64,000 bases of DNA from Luteitalea sp. (GTDB taxonomy: Bacteria > Acidobacteriota > Vicinamibacteria > Vicinamibacterales > Vicinamibacteraceae), in contig WHTT01000013.1 of assembly GCA_009377605.1 (NCBI GenBank), forward strand, positions 37,122-101,121. The letters run 5' to 3'. Positions 25,794-34,844 of this stretch are shown piece by piece (the first letter of the stretch is position 1; each line of letters starts with the position of its first letter). Both the position numbers and the translations under genes were made by a program. Below the pieces are notes generated by a model. It ran no database searches. It saw only the letters and a list, made by a program, of their open reading frames with translations, and had not been told where the DNA came from.

Positions 25794-28709
25794 TCACAAA
25801 GAACGCCGGGAGCCACCCGCATCGGCGGGCAGCTCGACATTCCACTGCAGCACGGCCTTCTTCAGCCGCGCGACGACGTCGGGCTGCTGCTCCGCCAAGT
25901 TCTTTGACTCGCTAATATCGGTGCTCAGGTCGTAGAGCTGCGGCGCCGTGCCGTCATAGCTCGAGTAGAACTTCCACTTTCCATCCCGGACGGCGAGGTC
26001 GGGATTGGGTGCTTCGTTCGTGCCCGGGCGATCGGGAGGGCGCCGCCAGAAAATCGGCGCCTTGCGGCTCTCGTTCGAGCGTCCAAGCAGCGTGTCGAGC
26101 ACGTTTTCGCCATCCAGTCTGGCACCCTCCGGTAGCGGCGTATCGGTCAGGGTATAGAGAGAGCGATTCAGATCGAGCGCGCTCAGAATCGACGTGTCGT
26201 TGGTGCCTGCGGCGTCTGACGCAAGCAGGCCCGGTCCCCACACCACCAGCGGAGATCGCACCCCGCCTTCGTAGAGCCAGCTCTTGGTGCCGCGCAGCGG
26301 AACGGAGATCCCCGCACCCGGTTCGGGGCCGTTGTCGGAGGCGATGACGATCAGGGTGTTGTCTCTGAGCTGCTCATCGTTGCGCACGCGATCGAACAGG
26401 GCGCCGAGCTGTTGGTCCATGGCGTCGAGCACAGCGTAGTACAAAGCGCGCTTGCTTCCATCGGTGGCATCGCGCAGAGCTCTTGGCGGGAAGAACGGCG
26501 AGTGGACGTCGTCCGGCCAGAGATTCAGATAGAACGGCTGACCCATCGCCTGCGCGCGATCGACAAACGTCAGCGCGTCCTTCACAAACGCGGCGGTCAC
26601 CTCCGAGCGGTCCTCCCACCGGATGGGGCCGTGCCCGAGGGTACCGGAACCGAGATCATGCTTCGCAGGCGGCTGGCCGTCGTACGCATCCTTCAACGGC
26701 AGGACTCGCGGACCGAGCCCCTCGAAGTTGGTGAGACTGCGATCGAACCCATAGCGCGCGATGAGCGGCGCGTTGCCGACGTCGCGCTGCCCGCCCATGT
26801 GCCACTTGCCGAAATGACCGGTGGCGTAGCCGGCGAGGTTCAACGCGCGCGGCAGCACGGGCGCCCGCGGGTCGAGCCACTGGGCCATGCGCCGCTCGTC
26901 GTTGGCCTGGCGATTGGAGAGAAAGGACGTGATCCGCCAGCGCTGGGGATACTGGCCGGTCGTCAGCGCAACCCGCGAAGGTGAGCAGATCGGTGCATTG
27001 ACGTAGAAGTTGGTGAAGCGGATGCCCTCGGCGGCGAGCCGGTCGATGTTCTCCGTTCTCACCTCGTCACCACCAAACGAAGACAGGTCGGACCAGCCCA
27101 TGTCGTCGATGAACACGGTGATGACATTCGGCTTGCGCGGACGCTCGGCGCCTGTCGGACTACCTCCGGCCCGCCGGGCCGCAGGACTCGCCGCCGCACG
27201 AGGCATCGGTGCGCGGTACGCTGCGAGCTTCTTCTTCAACTCGGCGAGGACCTTCGGCTTCCTTGCGGCGAGGTTCTCGGTCTCGAGCGGGTCCGTCTCG
27301 TAGTCGTAGAGCTCGTATTCCGCGGCGGCCGGAGATTCACCAAATCGCTTCCACTCGACGAGGCGATACCGTTCGGTGCGAATGGCGCGGCCAAGCTTCT
27401 CTTTCGGATACGCATGGTAGGCGTGGTCCCGCACGCGGGCATCGGGATTCTTCAGCACCGGCACGAGGCTGACGCCGTCGATGGGCTGTGGGCCGGTCGG
27501 CGCGGGCAGGTTGGCCAGCTCGGCGAGCGTCGGGAAAAGGTCCACATTCTCGGAGAGCTGCTTCGTGTATGAGCCGGGCTTCGTCACGCCTGGCGCAACC
27601 ATCACGAGCGGAATGCGGTTGGCCTGTTCGTAGTTCGTGTGCTTGGTCCAAATCCCGTGATCGCCCAGGTGGAAGCCGTGATCGCCCCACAGCACCACGA
27701 GGGTGTTGTCATCGAGGTCCAGCCGGTCGAGCTGCGCCATCACCTTGCCGACTTGGGCGTCGGCGAAGCTCGTGCTCGCGTAGTATCCGTGGATCAGCTG
27801 ACGCGTCAGGTCGTCATCGATGGGTCCCTTCTCCGGCACCGGCCGATACGCGGCGATTTCACCGCCACGCTTGCCGGCGACGGTCGGCGCGCCGGCGGGA
27901 GGCCGCTCGAATTCCGGCATGGGGAGCGTCGCCGGATCGTAAAGGTCCCAATACTTCTTTGGCGCAGAGAACGGGAGGTGCGGCCGCACGAATCCGACGG
28001 TGATGAAGAACGGTGTGCCGTCCTGTATCCGGCGCTCCCTCGCAGCCCGCAAGCGCCTAATGGCCTCTTCGGCAACGCGACCATCAGCGTAGTCGTTGTC
28101 GTTGGCCACAGGCGACTCGAAGGCGGCCCCTCTCGGCAACGACTGGATGTCGCCGAGACGTTGATTCGTGAAGAGCGCTTCCTCGCGGGTCAGCTTGCCG
28201 CCGTGGGTGCTTTCGGGCTCGAGGTATTCCACCACCTGGTCATGAAAATGCGGCACGCTGAACGACTGCGGGTCGCCATGGTTGCCATGCCCGATATGAA
28301 ATACCTTGCCGAGCGACTCGGTCCGGTAGCCGTGCCGCGCGAAGTGCTGTGGCATGGTGACCGCATTCGGGACGAGGTCGCGCAATTGGCTGCCGAGCCC
28401 ATAAAGCCCTGTCGACGTCGAGTGCGCGCCTAACATCAGCGTGAACCGCGACGGTGCGCAGACCGCCTGGTTGGCGTAGGCCAGGTCGAATCGCATCCCG
28501 CGTCCGGCGAGCTCGTCGATGTGTGGCGTCTTGGCGACCGGATCGCCGTAAGAACCGAGTGCAGGCTTGAGATCGTCGACGAGGATCAACAGCACGTTTG
28601 GTCGGTCTGCGGCATTGTGCGCGTCGCCGCTAGATCCGAGCGCAAAGCCCGCGAGCAAGAGAGTCGCGTAGGCCGCCTTCAAAAATCGTCCTCTCGCATC
28701 GATCTTCAC
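25794..28709 (-). CDS. Tandem two-domain sulfatase
   Basis: The 971-residue exported protein contains two complete sulfatase domains. The first (about 35-460) has VDDLKPALGSYG and the formylglycine motif CAPSR near 84. The second (about 525-965) has FIDDMGWSDLSSFGG and CSPSR near 573. Cysteine in each motif is expected to be oxidised to formylglycine by an anaerobic or aerobic maturase not seen here. Start is GTG at 28709, supported by AAGGAG nine bases upstream and by the following signal peptide. The first domain resembles iduronate-2-sulfatase-like enzymes. It probably desulfates host or algal glycans in the periplasm. Confidence 0.9.
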   Translation of the reverse strand: MKIDARGRFLKAAYATLLLAGFALGSSGDAHNAADRPNVLLILVDDLKPALGSYGDPVAKTPHIDELAGRGMRFDLAYANQAVCAPSRFTLMLGAHSTSTGLYGLGSQLRDLVPNAVTMPQHFARHGYRTESLGKVFHIGHGNHGDPQSFSVPHFHDQVVEYLEPESTHGGKLTREEALFTNQRLGDIQSLPRGAAFESPVANDNDYADGRVAEEAIRRLRAARERRIQDGTPFFITVGFVRPHLPFSAPKKYWDLYDPATLPMPEFERPPAGAPTVAGKRGGEIAAYRPVPEKGPIDDDLTRQLIHGYYASTSFADAQVGKVMAQLDRLDLDDNTLVVLWGDHGFHLGDHGIWTKHTNYEQANRIPLVMVAPGVTKPGSYTKQLSENVDLFPTLAELANLPAPTGPQPIDGVSLVPVLKNPDARVRDHAYHAYPKEKLGRAIRTERYRLVEWKRFGESPAAAEYELYDYETDPLETENLAARKPKVLAELKKKLAAYRAPMPRAAASPAARRAGGSPTGAERPRKPNVITVFIDDMGWSDLSSFGGDEVRTENIDRLAAEGIRFTNFYVNAPICSPSRVALTTGQYPQRWRITSFLSNRQANDERRMAQWLDPRAPVLPRALNLAGYATGHFGKWHMGGQRDVGNAPLIARYGFDRSLTNFEGLGPRVLPLKDAYDGQPPAKHDLGSGTLGHGPIRWEDRSEVTAAFVKDALTFVDRAQAMGQPFYLNLWPDDVHSPFFPPRALRDATDGSKRALYYAVLDAMDQQLGALFDRVRNDEQLRDNTLIVIASDNGPEPGAGISVPLRGTKSWLYEGGVRSPLVVWGPGLLASDAAGTNDTSILSALDLNRSLYTLTDTPLPEGARLDGENVLDTLLGRSNESRKAPIFWRRPPDRPGTNEAPNPDLAVRDGKWKFYSSYDGTAPQLYDLSTDISESKNLAEQQPDVVARLKKAVLQWNVELPADAGGSRRSL

Positions 28710-29141
28710 GGATGTGTCTCCTTCCGCGGGACGGTCCCGGATTTTGCGCCACATGGTATCCGAGACGCACAACGGCGACAGGTATTCACGAAAACCCTCC
28801 AACGAGGCATCCCTACCTCCATTGATGCGTGAGAGGACTTCGAGCCACAGACTGCATCTGCGCCGCACCAGTATCATGGAGCTACGTTGGCTCGGCAAGC
28901 TCGCAATGGTAGGTGGCGTATTCACGGAATCGGGCGGCAGGCGAAGAGCCTCCGCGAAGCTGACCAGAATCAGCAGCGCTGGCTCCGAGAAGCGGCCGAA
29001 CTCATGGAGCGCGGCTGGGTCGTCCCCGCGGCCGGGGTCGTCGCCGCGACGTGGCGGCGATGGGCGGTCGGGTCGAAACGATCGGACCTCCTCGATCCCA
29101 CGGTTCCTGGCGCGCTGTTCGACCAGGTCACAGGCGCGCGC
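28710..29141. other. Gene-free stretch upstream of the sulfatase gene
   Basis: Open frames on both strands are shadows without recognisable motifs. The region must hold the sulfatase promoter, but I cannot point to a convincing -35/-10 pair. Nothing else was recognised. Confidence 0.4.
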
Positions 29142-29702
29142 TCAGCAGCGTCTGCGGCGTCGACGGGATGGCGCTTCATCGCGCGCCGCACGGATCTCGT
29201 GGTGCGCGATCGCCAGGGGCTCGCGATCGCGCAGCACGCGGAGCCCCTCCTCGCGGAGCTCGGTCACGAGGTCATCCCGCGTGCCCGACGTACGTTCGAT
29301 GCGCCGCGGCTCGCCGGGACCGAAGGTCGCGCGGAACTCGACCCAGAGCTGCCGTTCATCGACGAGGTCACCCCACGCGCGTGCCCGATCGCAGCGGATG
29401 AGCACAGGCGTGCACTCGCCGCAGGACGTGTAGAACACGATCTCGCGCGGCGGAAGGATCGGCTCGACCCCGTGCCGGCGCTGGAACACCGCTTCCTTGC
29501 CGTCCAGCTGCCAGTGCGTCGCCGCGGTTTCGCCGGGGTCGGCGAACCGGCCGCGCACCACGCGAGACACGCGCGGTCCCTCGAAGAGGTAGGTGTTCAT
29601 CGACGGATCGTCGAAGCTCTTGGTCTGAAAACCTTCAACGCGATGACCGTGCGGGCAGCGCAGGGTCTCGTCGAGCACCACGACGTTGTCGAACATGCCC
29701 AT
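29142..29702 (-). CDS. Conserved hypothetical protein with possible zinc ribbon
   Basis: The 186-residue product begins MGMFDNVVVLDETLRCPHGHRVEGFQTKS. CPHGH and a later C-x2-C (TSCGEC) suggest a metal-binding site. The start follows GGAGG at good spacing. The C-terminal third is helical and basic, ending in an arginine run. I recognise the MFDN...YQTKS-type start as a family of unknown function. A degraded copy of its C-terminal third lies at 35637-35810. It is the last chromosomal-looking gene before the tRNA-derived repeats. Confidence 0.6.
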   Translation of the reverse strand: MGMFDNVVVLDETLRCPHGHRVEGFQTKSFDDPSMNTYLFEGPRVSRVVRGRFADPGETAATHWQLDGKEAVFQRRHGVEPILPPREIVFYTSCGECTPVLIRCDRARAWGDLVDERQLWVEFRATFGPGEPRRIERTSGTRDDLVTELREEGLRVLRDREPLAIAHHEIRAARDEAPSRRRRRRC

Positions 29703-29923
29703 CTTCGCCCTCCTCTCCAGGTCCGGCCGGTTGCGTCTCGGCAGCCGAGGGCCGTGGCTCCGAGCGACGACGATGGCATCGTCATCGCGAGGGGGTCAAG
29801 AGGCAATATTTTGTCGAAATGCAAGAGGCCGAGGTCAATATCCGCCTGAAGTATCCGCGTTATGGATCTAGGACTCGGGCGAGCGAAGGAACTAGGCGTG
29901 AAGCGCGAAATAGAATGGAGCGG

Positions 29924-30037
29924 TGGTGAGCCGCGAAGGACTCGGGCGAGCGGAGGAACTCGGGGGGAGCCCGCTCGAATGCAATGAGAGCTGGTGAGCC
30001 GCGAAGGACTCGAACCTTCAACCCGCAGATTAAGAGT
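29924..30037 (-). repeat. tRNA-Lys 3'-end fragments (attachment-site scar 1)
   Basis: The 46 bp at 29992-30037 equal the 3' half of tRNA-Lys(CTT) from the anticodon loop to CCA. A shorter copy (about 21 bp) lies at 29924-29944. The interval between them repeats bases also found next to the intact tRNA (CTCGAATGCAATGAGAGC). This marks the distal end of an island inserted at the tRNA. Confidence 0.8.
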
Positions 30038-30290
30038 GGTTCCCGAGACTCGACATAGCGCCGTCTTCTGGGCGCTTCGCTCACGTAACGTGTGCGAATC
30101 GTGGCATGCCGCGGCAGCGCGTTGCAACCCCGACGCAGCCAAAACCGTGGCTCAGTTGCTGCCGATTTCCTCAAGACGCTGCAACAAAGAGGCGCCGTTC
30201 GGGAAGGCGAAGTCGATCCCTGGAACGGCCTGTCGCGTGGCTTGAAGCATGTCGAGCGACGGCGTACAATTGCGGGGTTAGGAGTGTTCC

Positions 30291-30557
30291 ATGCACGTGA
30301 CCGTTAGTCCCGAAGCGAAGAAATTCATCGACGCGGAAGTTCAGCGCGGACATTACAGCTCGCCGTCTGAGCTGGTAGAACACGCGATTGAGGCCTTGCG
30401 GGGACAGGACGCATCGGATGAGCGGCGTCTCGCGGACCTGCGCGAGCTAATTGCTGTCGCGCGAGCCGAAGCGGACGGAGGCGAGGTGGTCGAGTACGGA
30501 GATGCCACCGAGCTAGCCGCTGACGTGCGGTTCGGACGGCCTTCCCGAGTGCGGTGA
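30291..30557 (+). CDS. parD: ParD-like antitoxin
   Basis: The 88-residue protein has an N-terminal ribbon-helix-helix (MHVTVSPEAKKFIDAEVQRGHYSSPSELVEHAIEAL) and a C-terminal acidic tail that would bind toxin. AGGAG precedes the ATG. The next gene starts within its stop (GTGA overlap), the usual layout of type II modules. It should neutralise the toxin and autorepress the operon. Confidence 0.85.
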   Translation: MHVTVSPEAKKFIDAEVQRGHYSSPSELVEHAIEALRGQDASDERRLADLRELIAVARAEADGGEVVEYGDATELAADVRFGRPSRVR

Positions 30558-30886
30558 AACGCCGATTCTCCCTCACGCGTAGCGCACGTCAAGATCTCCA
30601 GTCCATCGACGGGTATCACGTCCGAGAGTATGGTGTTCCTGCCGCAGACCGTCTGCTGAACCGCATTGTAGAAGCGATCGAGCGTTATGCCGAATGGCCG
30701 ATGAGCGCACCCGCACGGCCCGAGCTGGCGTCGGACCTGCGAGGTTTCAACGTCGCCAGCTACATGGTCTATTACGCGCCTCAAGCCCGTAGTGGCATCC
30801 GTGTGGAGCGCATCATACACGGCGCGCGGGACCAAGCCGCCCTTTTTACCCGTCACCGGCAGCGTAAGGCGCGCGAGCGAGCGTAG
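30554..30886 (+). CDS. parE: ParE/RelE-superfamily toxin
   Basis: The 110-residue basic protein (KRRFSLTRSARQDLQSIDGYHVREYG ... GFNVASYMVYYAPQARSGIRVERIIHGARD) fits the ParE branch. Such toxins act on DNA gyrase (ParE) in the cytoplasm. The start is GTG, overlapping the antitoxin stop by four bases. This is the only fully intact classical toxin-antitoxin pair in the first island segment. Confidence 0.85.
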   Translation: MKRRFSLTRSARQDLQSIDGYHVREYGVPAADRLLNRIVEAIERYAEWPMSAPARPELASDLRGFNVASYMVYYAPQARSGIRVERIIHGARDQAALFTRHRQRKARERA

Positions 30887-30919
30887 CAACCACCCGCAGA
30901 TGCGTCGGGCATTCCCCGG

Positions 30920-31163
30920 TCACTCCTCGGCTTCCCGTGCGCTGCGCCGGGCTCGCAGTCGCAGCAAGGACAGCAGCCTGACGGCCTCAGCATGGCCGAT
31001 CTTGTGCGCCAGCGTGATGGTCTCGGCGATAACGTGGTTGGTCGTGAGCAGGTGGTCGGAGAGACGAAGGCCCTTGAACGTGCCAAAGACCTGGACGACG
31101 CGCTGATGGTGGGTCTCGCTTCGACGTGAGCGCGAACAAGAATCCTGTGTCGAGAAAGGTCAC
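30920..31163 (-). pseudogene. VapC-like PIN toxin, frameshifted and chimeric
   Basis: Starting with GTG at 31163 (GTGA overlap with the antitoxin), the N-terminus VTFLDTGFLFALTSKRD is a PIN-domain opening with the catalytic Asp. One extra base near 31110 shifts the frame; similarity resumes as HHQRVVQVFGTFKGLRLSDHLLTTNHVIAET. After GHAEAV the sequence changes to LLSLLRLRARRSAREAEE, which matches the tail of the small gene at 40450-40665. So the toxin is shifted and its 3' half was replaced by recombination. Confidence 0.7.
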
Positions 31164-31381
31164 ACGTCGGATGGGCCGTACAGATACCGATTGTGGTGTT
31201 CAGCCATGTCGGGCGGCGCATCATCGATGAAGCCGATCAGCGTTTCCGCAGCCTTCCATCCCGTGGGATCATCAGCGTCCGTCGTGGCGGCAGCAGGAAT
31301 GACCACGTCAACCTCGGTGTGTTCGTCGAGATTGACTGGTTCTTGGGGCTTGAACACGCCGTTCTCGTATATCGCTTTCAC
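31160..31381 (-). CDS. AF2212-like antitoxin (DUF104 type)
   Basis: The 73-residue protein starts with GTG: VKAIYENGVFKPQEPVNLDEHTEVDV, the signature of AF2212-type antitoxins. Its C-terminal tail (GFIDDAPPDMAEHHNRYLYG) would bind the PIN toxin. GGTGGAGAACGACC precedes it. It remains intact although the partner toxin is broken. Confidence 0.8.
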   Translation of the reverse strand: MKAIYENGVFKPQEPVNLDEHTEVDVVIPAAATTDADDPTGWKAAETLIGFIDDAPPDMAEHHNRYLYGPSDV

Positions 31382-31478
31382 GGTCGTTCTCCACCTCCGC
31401 CATATTTTAGCATGCGACCGAGACGCCAGGGCTCGCTGCAGCGCAGCGATCGTTGCGCGCCACCGCTTGTTGACAGCG

Positions 31479-31634
31479 ATGATTCTCAGCTTTGGAGCGC
31501 TCGTGTGGGCTCCCATACTCGCCGCCACCCCGACCAAGCACATGGTCTGGGCGGGCAACGCGATCAATCTCGCCGTCGCCGGGGCGGCTTGGACTGTGGC
31601 CGACCTGATTGTCAAATCAGGCACGTCGCCGTGA
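31479..31634 (+). CDS. Short two-helix membrane protein fragment
   Basis: The 51-residue segment reads MILSFGALVWAPILAATPTKHMVWAGNAINLAVAGAAWTVADL and continues to GTSP. It has two hydrophobic helices and resembles the C-terminal part of DoxX-like membrane proteins, so it is probably a remnant. It overlaps the 3' end of the MocR gene slightly in opposite orientation. No ribosome-binding site is clear. Confidence 0.35.
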   Translation: MILSFGALVWAPILAATPTKHMVWAGNAINLAVAGAAWTVADLIVKSGTSP

Positions 31635-33062
31635 AGCCTGTGCAGAGAAGCAGCTGCGCAAAAGGTGCAGCGCTTCCTCGATATCGTCCGTTGCGATGGC
31701 GCCATATCCGAGGACGACGCCTGCCAACGGTGTATCGCCGACCGCAAACATCGACAACGGTTGAAACACGACACCCCTGTCGGCCGCGCGGGCGTGCACG
31801 GCGAGAATCTGTTCGGACGTGAAACGGGGGACGAGTGCAGTCAAGTGCAATCCGGTGCTCGAGGGGAGCAGCTCCAGATGATTCGCGAAGTCCCGGGTCA
31901 ACGTGGCGGCTATCATCTCGTGGCGTGCCCGATACGCGGTGCTGGCTCGCCGGATGTGGCGAGCATAGCCGCCCTCATCGATGAACCGGGCGAGCGCCGC
32001 CTGCACCAAGGTCGGCGTGTGCCAATCGCTGACGTATTTGGCCTTTTGCACCGCTGAACTGAGCGATGGCGGCGTCACGATGAAGCCAAGCCGCAGCGTC
32101 GGCAGCATCGTCTTGGAGAACGACCCCACATAGATGACGCGACCACTGGTATCGAGGCTCTGGAGCGCTTCCAGCGGGCGCCCGCCGAACCGAAACTCGC
32201 TGTCGTAATCGTCCTCGATGATCGCCGCGTTGTTCCGTTCCGCCCAGGTGAGAAGCGCTTGACGTCGCGCCAGTGTCATGCAGACGCCGAGCGGGTACTG
32301 ATGCGACGGTGTCACGTACACCGCCCGGACTCGACGCGGGATCGCATTCACCACGATGCCGTCGCGGTCGACGGGCACGCCCATCACCTGCAGACCGAGC
32401 GATTGAAACAAGCGCCTCGGCGCTCCGTAGCCGGGGTCCTCGACCGCGATTCGATCCCCGGGCCCCAGGAGGACACGGGCGAGGACATCCAGCGCCTGCT
32501 GAGTCCCGTTGGTGATCGTGACGTCGTCGGACGTGGCGGTCACACCTCGCGAGACACCCACATGCCGCGCAATGGCAGCTCGAAGGCCGGGGCAGCCAGC
32601 AGGATGCTGGTAGACGCCCACACGTCCAGTGTCCCGCAACGAACGCCCAACCAGCCGTCTCCACGTCCTATGAGGGAACAGGCGGACGTCGGGGAGGCCT
32701 GTGCGGAAGTCGTAGCGTGGAGGTCTGATGAACACGGTGGCGGGGAAGCTGATTGATTCCCAGACCTGGCGCGCGCGGAGAACGCCGTCACCGGGGCGGT
32801 TCATCGCGGCGCCACGACGGGCGGCGTGTTCGCTGACGAACGTTCCGGCCCCGACACGCGACGTCACGAACCCTTCGGCCGCGAGCCTGTCGTACGCGAC
32901 GGTGACGGTCATCCGCGACACCGAGAGCCGCCGCGCGAGGTGTCGCGTCGGCGGCAGCACGTCTCCGGGGCGAAGGCGCCCGTCGCCGATGGCACGCCGT
33001 AGTTGACGATAGATTTCACCGCTCAAATCCTTCCTGCCGACGAGATTGACGTGAACGTCCAT
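31617..33062 (-). CDS. MocR-family PLP-dependent regulator
   Basis: The 481-residue protein joins a GntR-type winged helix (about 8-78: LSGEIYRQLRRAIGDGRLRPGDVLPPTRHLARRL) to a class I aminotransferase fold (about 105-470). The PLP lysine is in VGSFSKTMLPTLRLG near 315. MocR regulators bind PLP or amino compounds and often control a divergent gene. Here the divergent gene encodes the secreted protein at 33176. Confidence 0.92.
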   Translation of the reverse strand: MDVHVNLVGRKDLSGEIYRQLRRAIGDGRLRPGDVLPPTRHLARRLSVSRMTVTVAYDRLAAEGFVTSRVGAGTFVSEHAARRGAAMNRPGDGVLRARQVWESISFPATVFIRPPRYDFRTGLPDVRLFPHRTWRRLVGRSLRDTGRVGVYQHPAGCPGLRAAIARHVGVSRGVTATSDDVTITNGTQQALDVLARVLLGPGDRIAVEDPGYGAPRRLFQSLGLQVMGVPVDRDGIVVNAIPRRVRAVYVTPSHQYPLGVCMTLARRQALLTWAERNNAAIIEDDYDSEFRFGGRPLEALQSLDTSGRVIYVGSFSKTMLPTLRLGFIVTPPSLSSAVQKAKYVSDWHTPTLVQAALARFIDEGGYARHIRRASTAYRARHEMIAATLTRDFANHLELLPSSTGLHLTALVPRFTSEQILAVHARAADRGVVFQPLSMFAVGDTPLAGVVLGYGAIATDDIEEALHLLRSCFSAQASRRRA

Positions 33063-33075
33063 GGAACCCTGCCAG

Positions 33076-33111
33076 GATTGGACTAGCAGACTAGACCAGA
33101 ATTGGCTCTAG
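33076..33111. promoter_or_regulatory. Candidate MocR-type direct repeats
   Basis: ATTGGACTAG (33076) and ATTGGCTCTAG (33101) are spaced about 25 bp apart in the divergent intergenic region, with an extra ACTAG between. MocR proteins typically bind spaced direct repeats near their own promoters. This is inferred from layout only. Confidence 0.35.
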
Positions 33112-33175
33112 CGCCAGTCCTCTCCCTCTCCTATGCTTCGTTCCCAGAGCAGAGCTCTCATCAAGGAGTGTCACC

Positions 33176-33739
33176 ATGCAGCTGAAGGCGTCGAGCGTGG
33201 CCTTGGCAGTTGGAGGTTGGAAGTTGGGCGTTCAGAAAGCGCTACGCGTCTTGGCCGTGTCGCTTGCGCTGTGGACGGCCCCTGCCGGCGCCGCCGACGG
33301 CGACGACATCCCGCCGACCGGCGTGGACGCCTCGGTCGATGAGGCCGTCGAGCGCGTTCGAGCGGCCACGGCGCCGTTCAAGTCGCTCGACCGGGCGGTG
33401 GCGGCCGGCTACCAGCGCGACGTGGAGCAGTGCGTCGAGAACCCGCCGCACGGCGGCATGGGGTTCCATCATGAGAACCCCGCGCTGATGGACGCCGAAG
33501 TCGAGGTCGAGCGGCCGGAGATCCTCACCTACCAGCGGATGCCGGACGGCGAGTACCGGCTCACGGGTGTCGAATACGTGGTTCCACTGGCGGCGTGGAA
33601 GGAGGAGGCGCCCCCACGTGTGATGGGACAGCCGATGAAGCGCGCCGAGTCGCTCGGGATCTGGTACTTGCACGTCTGGATCTGGCAGCCGAATCCGCAG
33701 GGACTCTTTGCCGACTGGAATCCGTCCGTGACGTGCTGA
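33176..33739 (+). CDS. Secreted conserved hypothetical protein
   Basis: The 187-residue product has a signal peptide (about 1-40) and a conserved globular part: VRAATAPFKSLDRAVAAGYQRDVEQCVENPPHGGMGFHHENPALMD ... YLHVWIWQPNPQGLFADWNPSVTC. Two cysteines may pair. The HGGMGFHH segment could bind metal or heme, but no function is known to me. AAGGAG precedes the ATG. Divergent from the MocR regulator with 113 bp between. Confidence 0.65.
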   Translation: MQLKASSVALAVGGWKLGVQKALRVLAVSLALWTAPAGAADGDDIPPTGVDASVDEAVERVRAATAPFKSLDRAVAAGYQRDVEQCVENPPHGGMGFHHENPALMDAEVEVERPEILTYQRMPDGEYRLTGVEYVVPLAAWKEEAPPRVMGQPMKRAESLGIWYLHVWIWQPNPQGLFADWNPSVTC

Positions 33740-33860
33740 CGCGCGCGGCGCTCGAGCCCAGCCCGCATCGGTCAGGGTGCAGGAGAGACGCAGCCCCGCA
33801 TCGCGCGCCTGGCGCGTGTGGACATCGCCGCCTGCCCGCCGCCCGCATCCCCGAGGCGGG

Positions 33861-34010
33861 CTCTCGCCGGCGGCACTCCTGCGCGTGCAGCTGTTCATCG
33901 ACGAGAACCTCGCCGAGCGCATTCATCTGCGTGATCTCGCACTCCGTGCGGGACTCAGCCGTTATCACTTCGCGCGGGCGAATGCTCGGCGACAAAGAGA
34001 GAGCTCGAGC
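33861..34010 (+). pseudogene. AraC-family HTH fragment
   Basis: The translated stretch LRVQLFIDENLAERIHLRDLALRAGLSRYHFARA is the first helix-turn-helix of an AraC regulator. Similarity ends abruptly after YHFARA, and the second HTH and any effector domain are missing. The remaining DNA of the 33740-34284 interval holds nothing recognisable. Confidence 0.6.
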
Positions 34011-34284
34011 CATGAGGGTTACCGGTGTGAAGTCACCCCCTGAGCTTCGTGTGCGGGCACGTGCGAGAATTGTCGTGACTGCTGCAAGAGCTCAAGCGGC
34101 TCCAGGCAGGCGAAGACCTCTTCGCCGATTTTGCTTGCGTAGAGAGGGACAGAGTGCAGACAAGTGCGGTCGCAGCGAACCTGTCGAATCCCCGGGATTC
34201 TGGTACCAGCAACGTCCTCGCGAGGCTCAGACGGCCGTGCGCGGCGTCCGACATGGGTGATGTGTCCCCGGACCTCTCCGACGC

Positions 34285-34767
34285 GTGATCGACATGCCGC
34301 CGAGAGGAGCAGCCGCAGACGAGCTTCTGGCGAGGATCCGAACCCTTCCGATCCGTATCCTCTCCTCAGAAGCAGTCGAGGAGCCTGAGTTTTCGTCCCA
34401 CCGGCTACGCTGCAAGATCCTACGAGACGACGTGGAAGATGGCGCACTGGCCCTGATCTTCGCGCTCGCGGTCCTGTCCTTCCACGACGCTCGACCGCGC
34501 GGCAGCTCGGAGATTGACTACATCGAACGCGACGAGTGGACGCTCGACGATCTATGCCAACACGTGCGCTTCTGGAAAGGAGCGCTTGTTTTGGACGCCG
34601 ACTACGTGCGTGGCCGGATGATGAAAACGCGCGTGATGGTCTGGCCGAACGGCGTCGTCGAGATCCAGACCAGGAATCGGCATCAGATGGCCGCACGGTG
34701 GGTCGAGACGCTCAAAGGAAAGAAGCATCTCCGTCTCGTGCCTGGCGACACCCAGTCGCCGCAGTGA
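34285..34767 (+). CDS. Conserved hypothetical protein
   Basis: The 160-residue product (GTG start, or ATG at 34294) contains ALALIFALAVLSFHDARPRGSSEIDYIERDEWTLDDLCQHVRFWKGALVLDADYVRGRM and a basic C-terminus. It is soluble, without Cys, and I do not know its function. No clear ribosome-binding site is visible. It lies between an AraC fragment and an ATPase remnant, so it may itself be a passenger of the island. Confidence 0.5.
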   Translation: MIDMPPRGAAADELLARIRTLPIRILSSEAVEEPEFSSHRLRCKILRDDVEDGALALIFALAVLSFHDARPRGSSEIDYIERDEWTLDDLCQHVRFWKGALVLDADYVRGRMMKTRVMVWPNGVVEIQTRNRHQMAARWVETLKGKKHLRLVPGDTQSPQ

Positions 34768-34844
34768 ACACCGCACGGTCATCTTCATGGGCGTACGGAC
34801 GATCGCGCATTGATGTGGTTGCCCAAGTGGCCCGGCGGCCCGAG

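Noticed and set aside
27639..28433. 264-codon frame antisense to the first sulfatase domain
   Set aside because: Overlaps conserved sulfatase sequence; no start signal, no domain.
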